From Cytophagales bacterium (GTDB lineage: Bacteria; Bacteroidota; Bacteroidia; Cytophagales; Cyclobacteriaceae), in NCBI GenBank assembly GCA_017303795.1, contig JAFLBR010000007.1:62001-126000 (forward strand): a DNA stretch of 64,000 nucleotides, in the 5' to 3' direction. The notes under the pieces are model-generated. The model saw only the letters and a program-made list of their open reading frames with translations, did not search any database and was not told the DNA's origin. Below are positions 18,021 through 27,005 of this stretch, piece by piece (position 1 is the stretch's first letter; every line of letters starts with the position of its first letter). Position numbers and translations under genes: made by a program.

Positions 18021-19925
18021 CTACAACGCCCCCGTTTTAATCTCCTCTACCACACCCGGATCGAGCAAAGTAGAAGTATCGCCCAAATTGGAAGTTTCGC
18101 CTTCGGCTACTTTGCGAAGTATTCTGCGCATAATTTTTCCGGAGCGGGTTTTGGGTAAGCCTTTCACAAATTGAATTTTATCGGGCTTGGCAATTGCACC
18201 TATAATGCGCGATACGGTTTGAATAATATCCTGTCGCGTAAGATTTTCATCGCCATGATGCGATTCTGCAATTACATACGCATAGATGCCTTGCCCTTTC
18301 ACATCGTGCGGATAGCCCACCACCGCACTCTCTACCACACCGGCATGCATGTTAATCGCATTTTCTACTTCGGCTGTGCCAATGCGGTGGCCGCTTACAT
18401 TCAATACATCATCTACCCTTCCGGTGATACGATAGTGACCATCTACATCGCGCAAGCAACCATCGCCTGTAAAATATAAACCCGGATAGGTTGCAAAATA
18501 ATTTAACCGACACCGCTCATGATCGCCATATGTGGTGCGCAACATTCCCGGCCACGGAGTCTTAATACACAGGTTTCCACTTACTTCGTTGCCCTCAATT
18601 TCTTTTCCGTTTTCATCTACCAAACAAGGGTTAACGCCCGGCAATGGCAATGTGGCAAACGTTGGTTTTTGTGGTGTAATGTTGGCCATGTTTGAAATCA
18701 ATACACCTGCCGTTTCAGTTTGCCACCAGGTATCTACTATGGGGCAATTTCCTTTGCCAATATTTTTATGATACCAATGCCACGCTTCTGCGTTGATGGG
18801 TTCACCAACTGTACCCAATACCTGAAGCGAACTTAAATCTTTACCGGCAACATAATCCAGTCCAAAACCCATTAAACTTCGGATGGCGGTTGGTGCCGTG
18901 TATAAAATATTCACTTTGTATTTATCTACAATGTCCCAGAAACGGCCGGCATCGGGCCAGGTGGGTACACCTTCAAACATCAATGAAGTAGCTCCGGATA
19001 AAAGTGGACCATACACAATGTAGCTGTGGCCGGTAATCCAACCAATATCGGCTGTGCAAAAATGTATTTGCCCGTGTTGATATTGAAACACATTCTGAAA
19101 GGTGTAGGCTGTCCACACCATATAACCGCCAATGGTATGCACCACACCTTTTGGTTTTCCGGTGGAGCCGGAAGTGTATAAGATAAACAACATGTCTTCG
19201 GCATCCATTACTTCGGCAGGGCAATCGGGGTTGCCTTGTGTTTCTACTTTTTTGATTTCATCTTCCCACCACACATCGCGGCCTTTAATCATACTCACCG
19301 GCATGCGGGTGCGGGTACAAACAATTACCCGTTTTACAAACGGGCAGGCTATCAAGGCATCGTCAATAACCGACTTCAACGGAATATCTTTTGCACCGCG
19401 ATAGGCGCCATCGCAGGTAATTACAAATTCTGCTTTGGCATCCTGCAATCTATCGGCAATAGATTGAGCCGAGAAGCCCCCGAAAACTACGGAGTGTATC
19501 GCTCCGATTCGTGCACACGCCAACACAGCAATGGGCAACTCGGGAATCATGCCCATATAAATACACACGCGATCGCCCTTCTTCACACCATTATTCCGAA
19601 GCACGTTGGCAAACTGTTTTACTTTAAAAAGTAAATCTTTATAGGTAAGCACGCGATGATGTTCTTCCGGATCGTTCGGTTCCCAGATAATGGCTGGTGT
19701 ATCGCCCAGTTTTTCGATGTGGCGATCGAGGCAGTTTTCGGTAATATTCAGTTTACCTCCTTCAAACCATTTTACTTTCGGTTCGGTAAAATTCCAATCC
19801 AGTACGTTGTCCCATTTTTTCTGCCATTGAAAATCGGAAGCCACTTCGGCCCAGAATTTTTCGGGCTGTTCGATGCTTTCTTTATAGGCTTGCTGGTATT
19901 GCGCTAAACTGGTAATTTTTTTCAT
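18021..19925 (-). CDS. acs: Acetyl-CoA synthetase (acetate--CoA ligase, AMP-forming)
   Basis: It activates acetate with ATP and CoA to acetyl-CoA via acetyl-AMP. The 634 residues carry the adenylate-forming P-loop TSGSTGKPKG (251-260), DTWWQTET near 400, the hinge region around TGDGCLRD, and SGKIMRR with the catalytic Lys597 that is a known site of regulatory acetylation in this family. Length and C-terminal domain are complete. A TACTTTTG box lies 55 bases upstream of the start. No acetate kinase or acetylase gene is nearby. Confidence 0.96.
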   Translation of the reverse strand: MKKITSLAQYQQAYKESIEQPEKFWAEVASDFQWQKKWDNVLDWNFTEPKVKWFEGGKLNITENCLDRHIEKLGDTPAIIWEPNDPEEHHRVLTYKDLLFKVKQFANVLRNNGVKKGDRVCIYMGMIPELPIAVLACARIGAIHSVVFGGFSAQSIADRLQDAKAEFVITCDGAYRGAKDIPLKSVIDDALIACPFVKRVIVCTRTRMPVSMIKGRDVWWEDEIKKVETQGNPDCPAEVMDAEDMLFILYTSGSTGKPKGVVHTIGGYMVWTAYTFQNVFQYQHGQIHFCTADIGWITGHSYIVYGPLLSGATSLMFEGVPTWPDAGRFWDIVDKYKVNILYTAPTAIRSLMGFGLDYVAGKDLSSLQVLGTVGEPINAEAWHWYHKNIGKGNCPIVDTWWQTETAGVLISNMANITPQKPTFATLPLPGVNPCLVDENGKEIEGNEVSGNLCIKTPWPGMLRTTYGDHERCRLNYFATYPGLYFTGDGCLRDVDGHYRITGRVDDVLNVSGHRIGTAEVENAINMHAGVVESAVVGYPHDVKGQGIYAYVIAESHHGDENLTRQDIIQTVSRIIGAIAKPDKIQFVKGLPKTRSGKIMRRILRKVAEGETSNLGDTSTLLDPGVVEEIKTGAL

Positions 19926-19980
19926 GAGATAGCTGGATGACTTTTTGACTTCTCTAAAGTCGAATACTTAGCTGAGATTT

Positions 19981-19988
19981 CAAAAGTA
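19981..19988 (-). promoter_or_regulatory. Possible -7 box (TACTTTTG) upstream of acs
   Basis: Minus-strand TACTTTTG fits TAnnTTTG. No TTG is found at the expected 19-base spacing, so only the -7 element supports it. Confidence 0.35.
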
Positions 19989-20003
19989 AATTGACGTAAG
20001 CGA

Positions 20004-20774
20004 TTAAATCGCGTACTCAACGGCAACGGCCAGCAAGGCACCAATTACAGCCACACCCAGTTTCCAGATGTTAAACCGGTGCTCGGGGCTGCTTTCAAAA
20101 ACAATTGTAGTGGAGATGTGTAAAAAGTTTCCGCACACTAAGGCATACAAGTAAATCAGCCCAGTTTCAGTTAGCAATTTACTTTCTACAAAGTACGAAC
20201 TGATGAGCAACCCTGCAGGAGCGGCTATTGAAAAGATAATAAGATGTGGTAATGCTTTTCGTTTGGAATGAAGTTGAGCAGCCAACACCGTCATCAATGC
20301 AAATGCAGCCGGTGCCCGATGTAGAGCAATACCTAATAATACAGCATTTGCATCGTACCCAAAACCCATGGTTACCGGTTGAGCCAGCATACTGCCTTCT
20401 AAAAAAGCATGCACACACAATGCCGATAACAACATTAATGCTGATACGGTATGGTGTTTATGCGAGTGGCCATGATGATGGTCGTGGTCAGCATGATCAT
20501 GCGAATGAATATGCCCATGCTCCACACCCGATGTAAAATATTCCAGTAGTTGTTGCAGAAAGAAACCAGCCAGTACAAATAAACCAATCAACTCTACATC
20601 GGAGTGTTGGCGGTATAACTCAGGCAAAATGTGTGTAACGGTAATGGCAAACAGGTACGAGCCCGCAAACACCAACAGTAACTTAAAACTGTTTCCTTTT
20701 GCAGAAGGAACCAGGTACACCATCAGTCCGGCCAGCAAGGGTGTAAAAAAAAGTACAAGTAATTTTAAAGTCAT
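20004..20774 (-). CDS. ZIP-family metal transporter with His-rich loop
   Basis: A membrane protein of 256 residues from ATG 20774; a longer frame would overlap the ApbE gene and add a polar, leader-less stretch. About seven to eight hydrophobic segments are visible. A cytosolic-type loop (about 88-108) holds a dense His/Asp cluster (HGHIHSHDHADHDHHHGHSH), as in ZIP zinc/iron transporters. Family motifs are ITVTHILPEL near 43, and CVHAFLEGS and LHRAPAAFAL later, which provide the metal-binding His residues. It follows apbE by 16 bases and may share its transcript. Likely imports Zn or another divalent metal, but direction and metal are not shown. Confidence 0.85.
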   Translation of the reverse strand: MTLKLLVLFFTPLLAGLMVYLVPSAKGNSFKLLLVFAGSYLFAITVTHILPELYRQHSDVELIGLFVLAGFFLQQLLEYFTSGVEHGHIHSHDHADHDHHHGHSHKHHTVSALMLLSALCVHAFLEGSMLAQPVTMGFGYDANAVLLGIALHRAPAAFALMTVLAAQLHSKRKALPHLIIFSIAAPAGLLISSYFVESKLLTETGLIYLYALVCGNFLHISTTIVFESSPEHRFNIWKLGVAVIGALLAVAVEYAI

Positions 20775-20790
20775 AATGGCCGTACGCGGA

Positions 20791-21813
20791 TCAGGGATTG
20801 ATGCTGAGTTGGTTGCTGATTTTTTCGGTGGCAAAGGTAGCAATACCTTCGGGAGTTGTATAGATCAGAAATGCATCGATTTCAGGATGTTTTTTCAATA
20901 CCTCAATAGCCCGCTCGTGGCCCATTACCATTAGAGCTGTACCCCAGGCATCGGCAGTGGTACAATCGCTGGTAAAAACAGAGGCACTGAGAATGGAACG
21001 TGTGGCCGGATATCCGGTTTGCGGATCAATAGTGTGGGAATACTTTTTACCATCCACTTCCCTATAATTAAAATAGTTGCCCGATGTGGTGAAAGACCGA
21101 TCGGTTAACGATACATAAGCTTTGAAAAACTGATTATCACGCGTGGAGTTTGGATCAAGAATGCCCAACTGCCACGGTTTACCCGACTTTAAATTAATAC
21201 CACACGCCATACCTTCTCCCCCTAACTCCACCAGCATGTTTTTAATTCCCTTTGCTTTTAAAAAATCTGTAATTACATCGGCACCATAGCCCTGGCCTAT
21301 TCCGCCAAAATCAAGTTGGGCACGTGGATCCAGTTTCCAGATGCTATCCTGATTAAACTGAATTTTCTCAAACCCAATTATGGTGCGGATGGAATCAATC
21401 TTTGAACTATCCGGTCGCTCAACTTTTTTCTGCGCAAACCCCCAGAGGTTAACCAATGGCAACACGGTAGGATCAAAAGCACCCTGCGAATCGGAAAAAA
21501 CTTTTTGAGCCACTACGACAGGCGGCCGCAGGTATGGAAGTTTAAATTTTAATCCACCCGATCGGTTAAAAATTGAAACCTCAGAATCAGGATTATAGTT
21601 GTTGATGGATTGGTTAACCAAAACCAAAATGGAATCAATAGCAGATTTAAAATTACGATTCTGAGAATCGAAGTAAGTTATGTTGTAAGTAGTAGCCATC
21701 GTTTCGCCTTCAATCTTGATCGGATCGGGTACACGGCCACGCCATTGATATACGCCCCACATGGCGGCCAGTACCACTGCGGAGTAGATAGCATTTTTCC
21801 AACGGTTGTTCAT
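20791..21813 (-). CDS. apbE: FAD:protein FMN transferase (ApbE)
   Basis: ApbE attaches FMN to Thr/Ser of flavoproteins such as Na+-translocating NADH:quinone reductase subunits and Rnf. The 340-residue protein has an N-terminal membrane anchor or signal (MNNRWKNAIYSAVVLAAMWG) and the expected blocks: ETMATTYNI near 37, QLDFGGIGQGYGAD near 165, LVELGGEG, SFTTSGNYF, SHTIDPQTG and a C-terminal DCTTADAWGTALMV that binds Mg. No nqr or rnf gene is in the window. Its first codons are identical at DNA level to those of the gene upstream. Confidence 0.93.
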   Translation of the reverse strand: MNNRWKNAIYSAVVLAAMWGVYQWRGRVPDPIKIEGETMATTYNITYFDSQNRNFKSAIDSILVLVNQSINNYNPDSEVSIFNRSGGLKFKLPYLRPPVVVAQKVFSDSQGAFDPTVLPLVNLWGFAQKKVERPDSSKIDSIRTIIGFEKIQFNQDSIWKLDPRAQLDFGGIGQGYGADVITDFLKAKGIKNMLVELGGEGMACGINLKSGKPWQLGILDPNSTRDNQFFKAYVSLTDRSFTTSGNYFNYREVDGKKYSHTIDPQTGYPATRSILSASVFTSDCTTADAWGTALMVMGHERAIEVLKKHPEIDAFLIYTTPEGIATFATEKISNQLSINP

Positions 21814-21814
21814 A
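21785..21814 (+). repeat. 30-bp direct repeat, copy 1 (apbE start)
   Basis: Thirty bases covering the apbE start codon and about nine further codons are identical to 22396-22425. The copies begin TAGATAGCATT and end TTGTTCATA. They lie 611 bases apart, in the same orientation. Confidence 0.9.
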
Positions 21815-21833
21815 TTCTAATGACTTACTTTAA

Positions 21834-22424
21834 TTAAAAACCAAACCCAAGACTTAGTACAAAAGATTTTAAAGTAAAGGAATCGCGAACGGTGGAAAAT
21901 CCATTAGGACCAATAAGAGATACATCTGTCTCGTTTATACGATGCAAATCCATACCTGCTTTAATGTATTTATTGTGCCGTTTGCCAAGCCTAAGTCCAA
22001 CGAATGCTTTGGATTTATATCCACTATCAAAAATTTCACCCGGCTTGGGTATCAGGTAAAGCCCAACTCCGGTAAATAACGTTTTTTGCTTTCCTTTAAA
22101 AAAGTATAAATAATCCATTCCTAAGGGCATTAGGAGTAACTTAGGTTCAATGTAACTATCAAACCCCCAATTAAAATGGATAGCGTGCTTAGGTTTAAAG
22201 GCGTGCATTACACCTAATTTCAGTTGTGAGAGATTACCATTATTCTCTACTACAGTTCCACCCACGTGCGTATTTCCTAAGCCTGTGCCCGATCCAATAG
22301 AAATGACTACCTCCCATTTTTTAGGAGTATATACTAAAGCCTCTTGAACGATTGGTTGCCCATAAAGCTCATTCGAGATTAAAATAATGACCGAATAGAT
22401 AGCATTTTTCCAACGGTTGTTCAT
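21834..22424 (-). CDS. Small outer-membrane beta-barrel-like protein of unknown role
   Basis: The product (196 residues from ATG 22424) has a signal peptide-like start (MNNRWKNAIYSVIILISN ... YGQ) and then alternating polar/hydrophobic strands with Gly and aromatic residues (VVISIGSGTGLG, AIHFNWGFDSYI, LFTGVGLYLIP, AFVGLRLG), ending in an aromatic FGF as outer-membrane barrels do. I do not recognise a named family; it could be an 8-strand OmpA/OmpW-like or PagL-like barrel. The leader matches that of ApbE encoded next, separated by 20 bases, so the two may be co-transcribed. The upstream in-frame start at 22463 is less likely because it buries the signal. Confidence 0.6.
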   Translation of the reverse strand: MNNRWKNAIYSVIILISNELYGQPIVQEALVYTPKKWEVVISIGSGTGLGNTHVGGTVVENNGNLSQLKLGVMHAFKPKHAIHFNWGFDSYIEPKLLLMPLGMDYLYFFKGKQKTLFTGVGLYLIPKPGEIFDSGYKSKAFVGLRLGKRHNKYIKAGMDLHRINETDVSLIGPNGFSTVRDSFTLKSFVLSLGFGF

Positions 22425-22425
22425 A
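22396..22425 (+). repeat. 30-bp direct repeat, copy 2 (barrel gene start)
   Basis: Identical to 21785-21814 and placed the same way relative to a start codon. Identity stops right after the shared leader codons, so this is not a full gene duplication. Confidence 0.9.
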
Positions 22426-22515
22426 CGATAAAATTGGGTTTGCAAGTTAAAACGCAGAACCACAATCTAAACCACTAAGCGGTTTATTTGCTTAACTTTC
22501 GCTTTGAAAGAATTT

Positions 22516-23550
22516 ATGCGCGAAGATTATTTAAAGGGCGATCCGGAAGGACAGAGCACCACCGACAAAGAAATAGAGAAGGCCTTACGGCCGCTCACGT
22601 TCAGCGATTTTACCGGTCAGCAAAAAGTAGTAGATAACATTAAAGTATTTGTGCAAGCTGCCAAACAACGCGAAGAATCGCTTGACCATGTATTGTTGCA
22701 CGGCCCGCCTGGTCTGGGTAAAACAACGCTATCGTTTATTATAGCCAACGAACTTGGTTCGCATATAAAAATTACCTCGGGCCCGGTGTTGGATAAGCCC
22801 AGCGACCTTGCAGGATTATTGACCAATCTTGAAACAAACGATGTACTTTTTATTGATGAGATTCATCGGTTAAATCCTATAGTGGAAGAATACCTGTACT
22901 CGGCTATGGAAGATTACCGGATTGATATCATGCTCGATTCGGGGCCCAATGCACGCTCGGTACAAATCAGTTTAAATCCGTTTACATTAATTGGTGCTAC
23001 AACCCGTGCGGGTTTACTTACAGCACCCTTGCGCGCACGCTTTGCTATTAATGCGCGACTGGAATATTACGATTCGCAACTGCTTACAAAAATTGTAAAG
23101 CGTTCAGCCGAGATTTTAAAGACACCTATTGTTGATGATGCTGCCTTTGAAATTGCCCGCAGAAGTCGCGGAACCCCGCGTATCTCCAACAACTTATTAA
23201 GGCGCACGCGCGACTTTGCGCAGATAAAAGGCGATGGTACTATTACCATAAGCATTGCACAAATGGCTTTACAAGCTTTAGATGTAGATGAGAATGGATT
23301 GGACGATATGGATAACCGCATTCTCAGCACCATCATCGAAAAATTTAAAGGCGGCCCGGTAGGGCTTACCACCATTGCTACTGCCGTAGGCGAGGAAGCT
23401 GAAACCATTGAAGAGGTTTATGAACCATTTTTAATTCAGGAGGGCTACATCAAGCGGACATCCAGAGGCCGCGAAGCAACTGAAAAAGCATATAAACATT
23501 TAAAACTCGCACCACCACCTTCTTTGCGCGGGCCGGGATTGTTTGATTGA
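22516..23550 (+). CDS. ruvB: Holliday junction branch-migration helicase RuvB
   Basis: RuvB is the hexameric AAA+ motor that, with RuvA, drives branch migration of Holliday junctions. From ATG 22516 it has 344 residues; the frame also opens with TTG 22504, which I judge less likely. Visible are Walker [10 protein letters not shown] (63-71), Walker [10 protein letters not shown] (111-119), sensor GATTRAG, the arginine-rich [13 protein letters not shown], and the C-terminal winged helix ([15 protein letters not shown]) with R-T-x-R-G-R near the end. Complete and typical. A two-gene DUF6883/DUF4926 pair starts three bases after its stop. Confidence 0.96.
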   Translation: MREDYLKGDPEGQSTTDKEIEKALRPLTFSDFTGQQKVVDNIKVFVQAAKQREESLDHVLLHGPPGLGKTTLSFIIANELGSHIKITSGPVLDKPSDLAGLLTNLETNDVLFIDEIHRLNPIVEEYLYSAMEDYRIDIMLDSGPNARSVQISLNPFTLIGATTRAGLLTAPLRARFAINARLEYYDSQLLTKIVKRSAEILKTPIVDDAAFEIARRSRGTPRISNNLLRRTRDFAQIKGDGTITISIAQMALQALDVDENGLDDMDNRILSTIIEKFKGGPVGLTTIATAVGEEAETIEEVYEPFLIQEGYIKRTSRGREATEKAYKHLKLAPPPSLRGPGLFD

Positions 23551-23553
23551 ACT

Positions 23554-23889
23554 ATGGCATTATTACCAAATTATCATGCAGCGCAAATTGATAGTAAAAA
23601 ACTCTCAGATTACTGCCTTAGCTCTCTGCACCCAATTGGAAAATTTAAAGCGCGGGTTTTCAAAACAGTATTAGGACTAACTGAAGTTGATGCTGAAAAA
23701 CTAAAAGGAATTATTCTTGGAGAACTTGGAAATTCAGAAGCTATTTTGACTAAAACTGACTTGTATGGGAGTCGCTATACGGTTGATTTAAAAATTAGTA
23801 ATTTAGGAGGCCATAGCGTTTTGAGAACCGCTTGGATAGTAAGTGAATCGGACAATATACCTCGGTTAATTACTTGCTTTATAAAATAA
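23554..23889 (+). CDS. DUF6883 domain protein (toxin-like, unassigned)
   Basis: The 111-residue protein matches the DUF6883 pattern as I remember it: KLSDYCLSSLHPIGKFKARVF is read as K-L-x-x-Y ... H-P-x-G ... K-A-R-V-F, then LGLTEVDAEKL, YGSRYTVDL, TAWIV and a final PRLITCF. In other bacteria this domain ends polymorphic toxins or stands next to a DUF4926 gene, as here. Function is not established. It begins 3 bases after the ruvB stop, so translation may be coupled to ruvB, and its codons are visibly AT-richer than those of ruvB. Confidence 0.7.
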   Translation: MALLPNYHAAQIDSKKLSDYCLSSLHPIGKFKARVFKTVLGLTEVDAEKLKGIILGELGNSEAILTKTDLYGSRYTVDLKISNLGGHSVLRTAWIVSESDNIPRLITCFIK

Positions 23890-23894
23890 TATAT

Positions 23895-24113
23895 ATGATG
23901 CTTAATCCTATAAAAATTTACGATGTCGTTGCCTTACTTAAAGATATTCCACAAAAGAATCTTTCAAAGGGTCAGGTCGGTACAGCTGTGGAACAATTGG
24001 ATGACAACGTATTTGAAATTGAGTTTGTAAATACCAAAGGTGAAACACTCGCTTTAGAAGCTGTTCATACGGCTGATCTTTTCCTGCTTCATTTTGAACT
24101 CGAAAAGGCTTAG
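23895..24113 (+). CDS. DUF4926 domain protein, partner of the DUF6883 gene
   Basis: A 72-residue protein from ATG 23895 (a second ATG follows at once; a TTG-start frame from 23874 would overlap the gene before it). It has the small beta-barrel pattern of DUF4926: YDVVALLKDIPQKNLSKGQVGT, then a strand pair around DDNVFEIEFVN and a hydrophobic end. It is 5 bases downstream of the DUF6883 gene, so the two form one transcript. The pairing suggests an antitoxin- or immunity-like role, which is inference and not known. Confidence 0.7.
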   Translation: MMLNPIKIYDVVALLKDIPQKNLSKGQVGTAVEQLDDNVFEIEFVNTKGETLALEAVHTADLFLLHFELEKA

Positions 24114-24172
24114 TCCCAAGATTTAGTCATCTGACCCGACTGATGCCTTTTTGAAACTAATGGCTAGGTAAA

Positions 24173-25108
24173 ATGAGGCACTCCCAAAACAGCATCCTTT
24201 TAAAATCCATCGCCACCGACCTCGGCTTCAGTTATTGTGGCATTGCAAAAGCAGAGTTTCTGGAAGAAGAAGCTCCACGGTTGGAAGCCTGGCTTAAGCG
24301 TGGTTATCAAGGTAAGATGAGTTACCTCGAAAATCATTTTGATAAAAGACTTGACCCCACGTTACTGATGCCCGGTGCCAAATCAGTAATTAGTCTTATC
24401 TATAATTATTATCCCGAAAAAGATCTCGCTAAAGAAAACCCTACCGCTTACAAAATTGCCAAGTACGCGTATGGCGAAGATTACCATCATGTAATAAAAG
24501 ACAAGCTTAAAATCTTTCTGCAAAGAATAGAAGAATCCATTGGACATGTAGAAGGTCGTGCATTTGTAGATTCAGCACCAGTACACGAGCGCGCTTGGGC
24601 AAAAAAAGCCGGGCTGGGCTGGATTGGCAAAAACAGTTTGCTGTTGAATAAACGCATGGGTAGCTTTTTCTTTCTGGCCGAACTGATTGTTGATCTTGAA
24701 TTAGAATACGATGGCCCGATTAAAGATTACTGTGGCACGTGTACTGCGTGTATGGACGCTTGCCCAACCGATGCCATTCCGCAACCTTATGTGGTAGATG
24801 GCAGCAAATGCATTTCGTATTTTACTATCGAATTAAAAGAAGAAATTCCTGCAGAAGTAAAAGGCAAATTCGAGAATTGGATTTTTGGGTGCGACATCTG
24901 CCAGGATGTTTGCCCATGGAATAGCTTTTCAAAACCACACACCGAACCTCAATTTGCGCCAGCTAATGAACTCAACACATTTTCAAAACAAGATTGGGAA
25001 GAAATTACCGAAGATGTGTTTCAAAAAATCTTCAAACATTCCGCTGTAAAGCGAACCAAATACGAAGGGCTGAAGCGGAACATCCGGTTTGTGAGTGAAA
25101 AAAAATAG
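24173..25108 (+). CDS. queG: tRNA epoxyqueuosine(34) reductase
   Basis: QueG performs the last step of queuosine synthesis, reducing epoxyqueuosine in tRNA with a cobalamin and two [4Fe-4S] clusters. The 311 residues include [24 protein letters not shown] (split here: the DSAPV catalytic Asp and GLGWIGKN cofactor loop, about 125-150), and two ferredoxin motifs, [12 protein letters not shown] (from about 187) and [10 protein letters not shown] (from about 241). Cys pattern is complete. It is shorter than E. coli QueG because it lacks the C-terminal HEAT repeats, as is usual in Bacteroidota. Confidence 0.95.
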   Translation: MRHSQNSILLKSIATDLGFSYCGIAKAEFLEEEAPRLEAWLKRGYQGKMSYLENHFDKRLDPTLLMPGAKSVISLIYNYYPEKDLAKENPTAYKIAKYAYGEDYHHVIKDKLKIFLQRIEESIGHVEGRAFVDSAPVHERAWAKKAGLGWIGKNSLLLNKRMGSFFFLAELIVDLELEYDGPIKDYCGTCTACMDACPTDAIPQPYVVDGSKCISYFTIELKEEIPAEVKGKFENWIFGCDICQDVCPWNSFSKPHTEPQFAPANELNTFSKQDWEEITEDVFQKIFKHSAVKRTKYEGLKRNIRFVSEKK

Positions 25109-25128
25109 TCCCACTAAAAGCGGGACTA
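25106..25128. terminator. Short hairpin between convergent queG and the 63-residue gene
   Basis: TAGTCCC (25106-25112) pairs with GGGACTA (25122-25128), with one further C-G pair inside, and a T-run follows at 25135-25142. It includes the queG stop codon. Probably a terminator for queG. Confidence 0.6.
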
Positions 25129-25153
25129 CACAACTTTTTTTCGGTTTTACAAT

Positions 25154-25345
25154 TTACGCTCTAACAAAACAACGATTCAAGATCGCCTCATGCTCTCCCG
25201 AAAAATTGGCATAACACCAACTTTTCAGATCCTGTACCTCATCGGCAATCAACATTTTGATAGCCTTCCGCAACTCCTTCTCAAAGAGCCGTGCATCAAA
25301 ACTCACCCGTGTGAGAATGTGCTTTGCATAACTAAGCATCTTCAT
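25154..25345 (-). CDS. Small conserved-looking protein, function unknown
   Basis: From ATG 25345 the product is 63 residues (MKMLSYAKHILTRVSFD...). It reads as two or three amphipathic helices with a charged middle (ARLFEKELRKAIKML) and a Trp/Cys segment (LKSWCYANF). Short proteins of this style recur in Bacteroidota, but I cannot name a family. The longer frame to 25468 adds a Cys/Gly-rich piece that overlaps the batD promoter and is unlikely. It is divergent from batD. Confidence 0.5.
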   Translation of the reverse strand: MKMLSYAKHILTRVSFDARLFEKELRKAIKMLIADEVQDLKSWCYANFSGEHEAILNRCFVRA

Positions 25346-25449
25346 ATTAAAAAATGGTAAGTATTTGGTTTTGACTTCAAATAACAACCCACCGCCCCGA
25401 TTGCAACCGTTAAAATACAAAAGCAGTTTAACACTGAAAAGAAAGAGTT

Positions 25450-25457
25450 TACTTTTG
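25450..25457 (+). promoter_or_regulatory. Likely -7 box of batD (TACTTTTG)
   Basis: TACTTTTG matches TAnnTTTG, 34 bases before the batD start. At the -33 position only TTTA is found, so the support is partial. Confidence 0.45.
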
Positions 25458-25491
25458 TATTTATGCAAACGCGTTGCGATGTTGTTGCGAT

Positions 25492-26940
25492 ATGAAATTC
25501 AGTAAGAGAACGAGCCTAACTTTGATTTTGTTGTGGATTGCGCATTTTCTGGCCGCCCAGGATAATGTGCAGATTGTATTAGGGCCCGATGAAATTGGTG
25601 AAAACCAGCCGTGGACGATTACAATCACCATTAATAACGACCGATTAAAAAATTATGAGAATTTTCCGGAGATAGACGGCTTTAAAAAGCGTGGAACTTC
25701 TACCCAATCGCAAACCAGTATTATTAACGGTCAGGTTAGTTCATCGCAAAGTATTGTCATGACGTATCTGCCCACGCGGCAAGGTTCTTTTACTGTGCCT
25801 TCCTTTAAAATGAAGGTAAACGATCAGATTTTTTCGGTGAATGGTAAAAAAGTTAAAGTGGGCGCAGCTGTGCAAGCTCAGCCCGATCCGTTCAGAAGTT
25901 TTTTTGATCGCGACCCCGCACAAGATTTTTTTGGGCGTGGTGGCGAGACTGAGTTTGTAGATATTAAAGAAGATGCCCTGCTTGCCCTTACTACCAACAA
26001 AGACGAAGTGTATGTAGGCGAAGGTTTTACCACTACACTTTCGTTTCTGGTGGCGGATAACAACCGTGCACCTATGCAATTCCACAACCTGGGGCCACAA
26101 CTTGCCGAAGGAATGAAAAAACTAAGACCAGGCAATTGCTGGGAAGAAAACTTCAACATCGAAAATATTGAAGGCGAACATGTAGAAATAAACGGCAAAG
26201 GTTATACGCAATACAAAATTTATCAGGGCACCTTCTATCCACTCAACACAAAAAATGTAGAGTTTCCCAGCATCGGCCTTGAGATGATCAAATACAAAGT
26301 GGCTAAAAATCCATCCTTCTTTGGGCAAAACCGGCAAGAAGATTTCAAAACATTTTATTCCAAACCTAAAACTGTAAAAGTTAAAGAGTTGCCACCGCAC
26401 CCGTTGCGCGATGCCGTTGCTGTGGGCGATTACCGGCTAGATGAAAAATTAGTAAACACCAACCTGGAAACCGGACAAAGTGCCGCATATGAGTTTCGGA
26501 TTTTTGGGGAGGGAAATATTTCGGCTATCGAAAAGCCAGTAGTAGTTAAAGATGCCGCCTTCGATTTTTATGAACCTAACATGAAGCAGAGCATTAACCG
26601 CGAGAACCAACGCGTAGCCGGAACAAAAACCTTTACCTACTTTATTGTGCCGAAAGAGCCTGGCGATTACGATCTGGGGCAATACATGCAGTGGGTGTTT
26701 TTTAGTCCCACGAAAAAAAAATACGATACACTACGCTCATCTTACAAATTGCATGTAGAAGGCGAGAGCCAGCAGAACCAATTTATTGAAAGTACTGATC
26801 CCGGTTCGTTTTACGATCGGGCTACTGCAACTTCAAATACTTTGCAAGCAACCGCAAGAACCAATTGGTTTACTATTGGCTTCAACGTGTTTATTGCACT
26901 TATGGTGGCAGCGGCAGCTTATCTGCTCTTCAAAAGATAA
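25492..26940 (+). CDS. batD: BatD-family protein (aerotolerance-related, periplasmic with C-terminal anchor)
   Basis: From ATG 25492 the protein has 482 residues. It shows a signal peptide (ending HFLAAQ), Ig-like periplasmic domains beginning with the BatD pattern VQIVLGPDEIGENQPWTI (split: V..GP..I..N.PW), a repeated beta-rich body with VKVKELPPHPL around 305, and a C-terminal transmembrane helix (about 460-480) followed by FKR. BatD proteins belong to the bat operon, linked to oxygen tolerance and stress in Bacteroides and Leptospira. Here no batA, batB, batC or batE lies beside it, which is unusual. The frame also opens at TTG 25474, less likely. Confidence 0.85.
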   Translation: MKFSKRTSLTLILLWIAHFLAAQDNVQIVLGPDEIGENQPWTITITINNDRLKNYENFPEIDGFKKRGTSTQSQTSIINGQVSSSQSIVMTYLPTRQGSFTVPSFKMKVNDQIFSVNGKKVKVGAAVQAQPDPFRSFFDRDPAQDFFGRGGETEFVDIKEDALLALTTNKDEVYVGEGFTTTLSFLVADNNRAPMQFHNLGPQLAEGMKKLRPGNCWEENFNIENIEGEHVEINGKGYTQYKIYQGTFYPLNTKNVEFPSIGLEMIKYKVAKNPSFFGQNRQEDFKTFYSKPKTVKVKELPPHPLRDAVAVGDYRLDEKLVNTNLETGQSAAYEFRIFGEGNISAIEKPVVVKDAAFDFYEPNMKQSINRENQRVAGTKTFTYFIVPKEPGDYDLGQYMQWVFFSPTKKKYDTLRSSYKLHVEGESQQNQFIESTDPGSFYDRATATSNTLQATARTNWFTIGFNVFIALMVAAAAYLLFKR

Positions 26941-26947
26941 TTTAAAA

Positions 26948-27003
26948 TTCAAGGTTTAAAATTTAGTAAGGTTGCTGCCAAATCGTGAATTTTAAATTTT
27001 GAA
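26948..27003. repeat. AT-rich inverted repeat between batD and aroC
   Basis: Arms 26948-26963 and 26988-27003 (16 bases) pair with only two G-T wobbles over a 24-base spacer. The arms share TTCAA and TTTAAAATT with the hairpin at 47094-47156. It ends three bases before the aroC start, so it could act on batD termination or on aroC translation. Confidence 0.6.
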
Positions 27004-27005
27004 TC

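Noticed and set aside
18008-18024. Perfect GTAGAAAT/ATTTCTAC palindrome at the acs stop
   Set aside because: One-base loop, low GC and no T-run, so it does not form a good terminator; probably chance.
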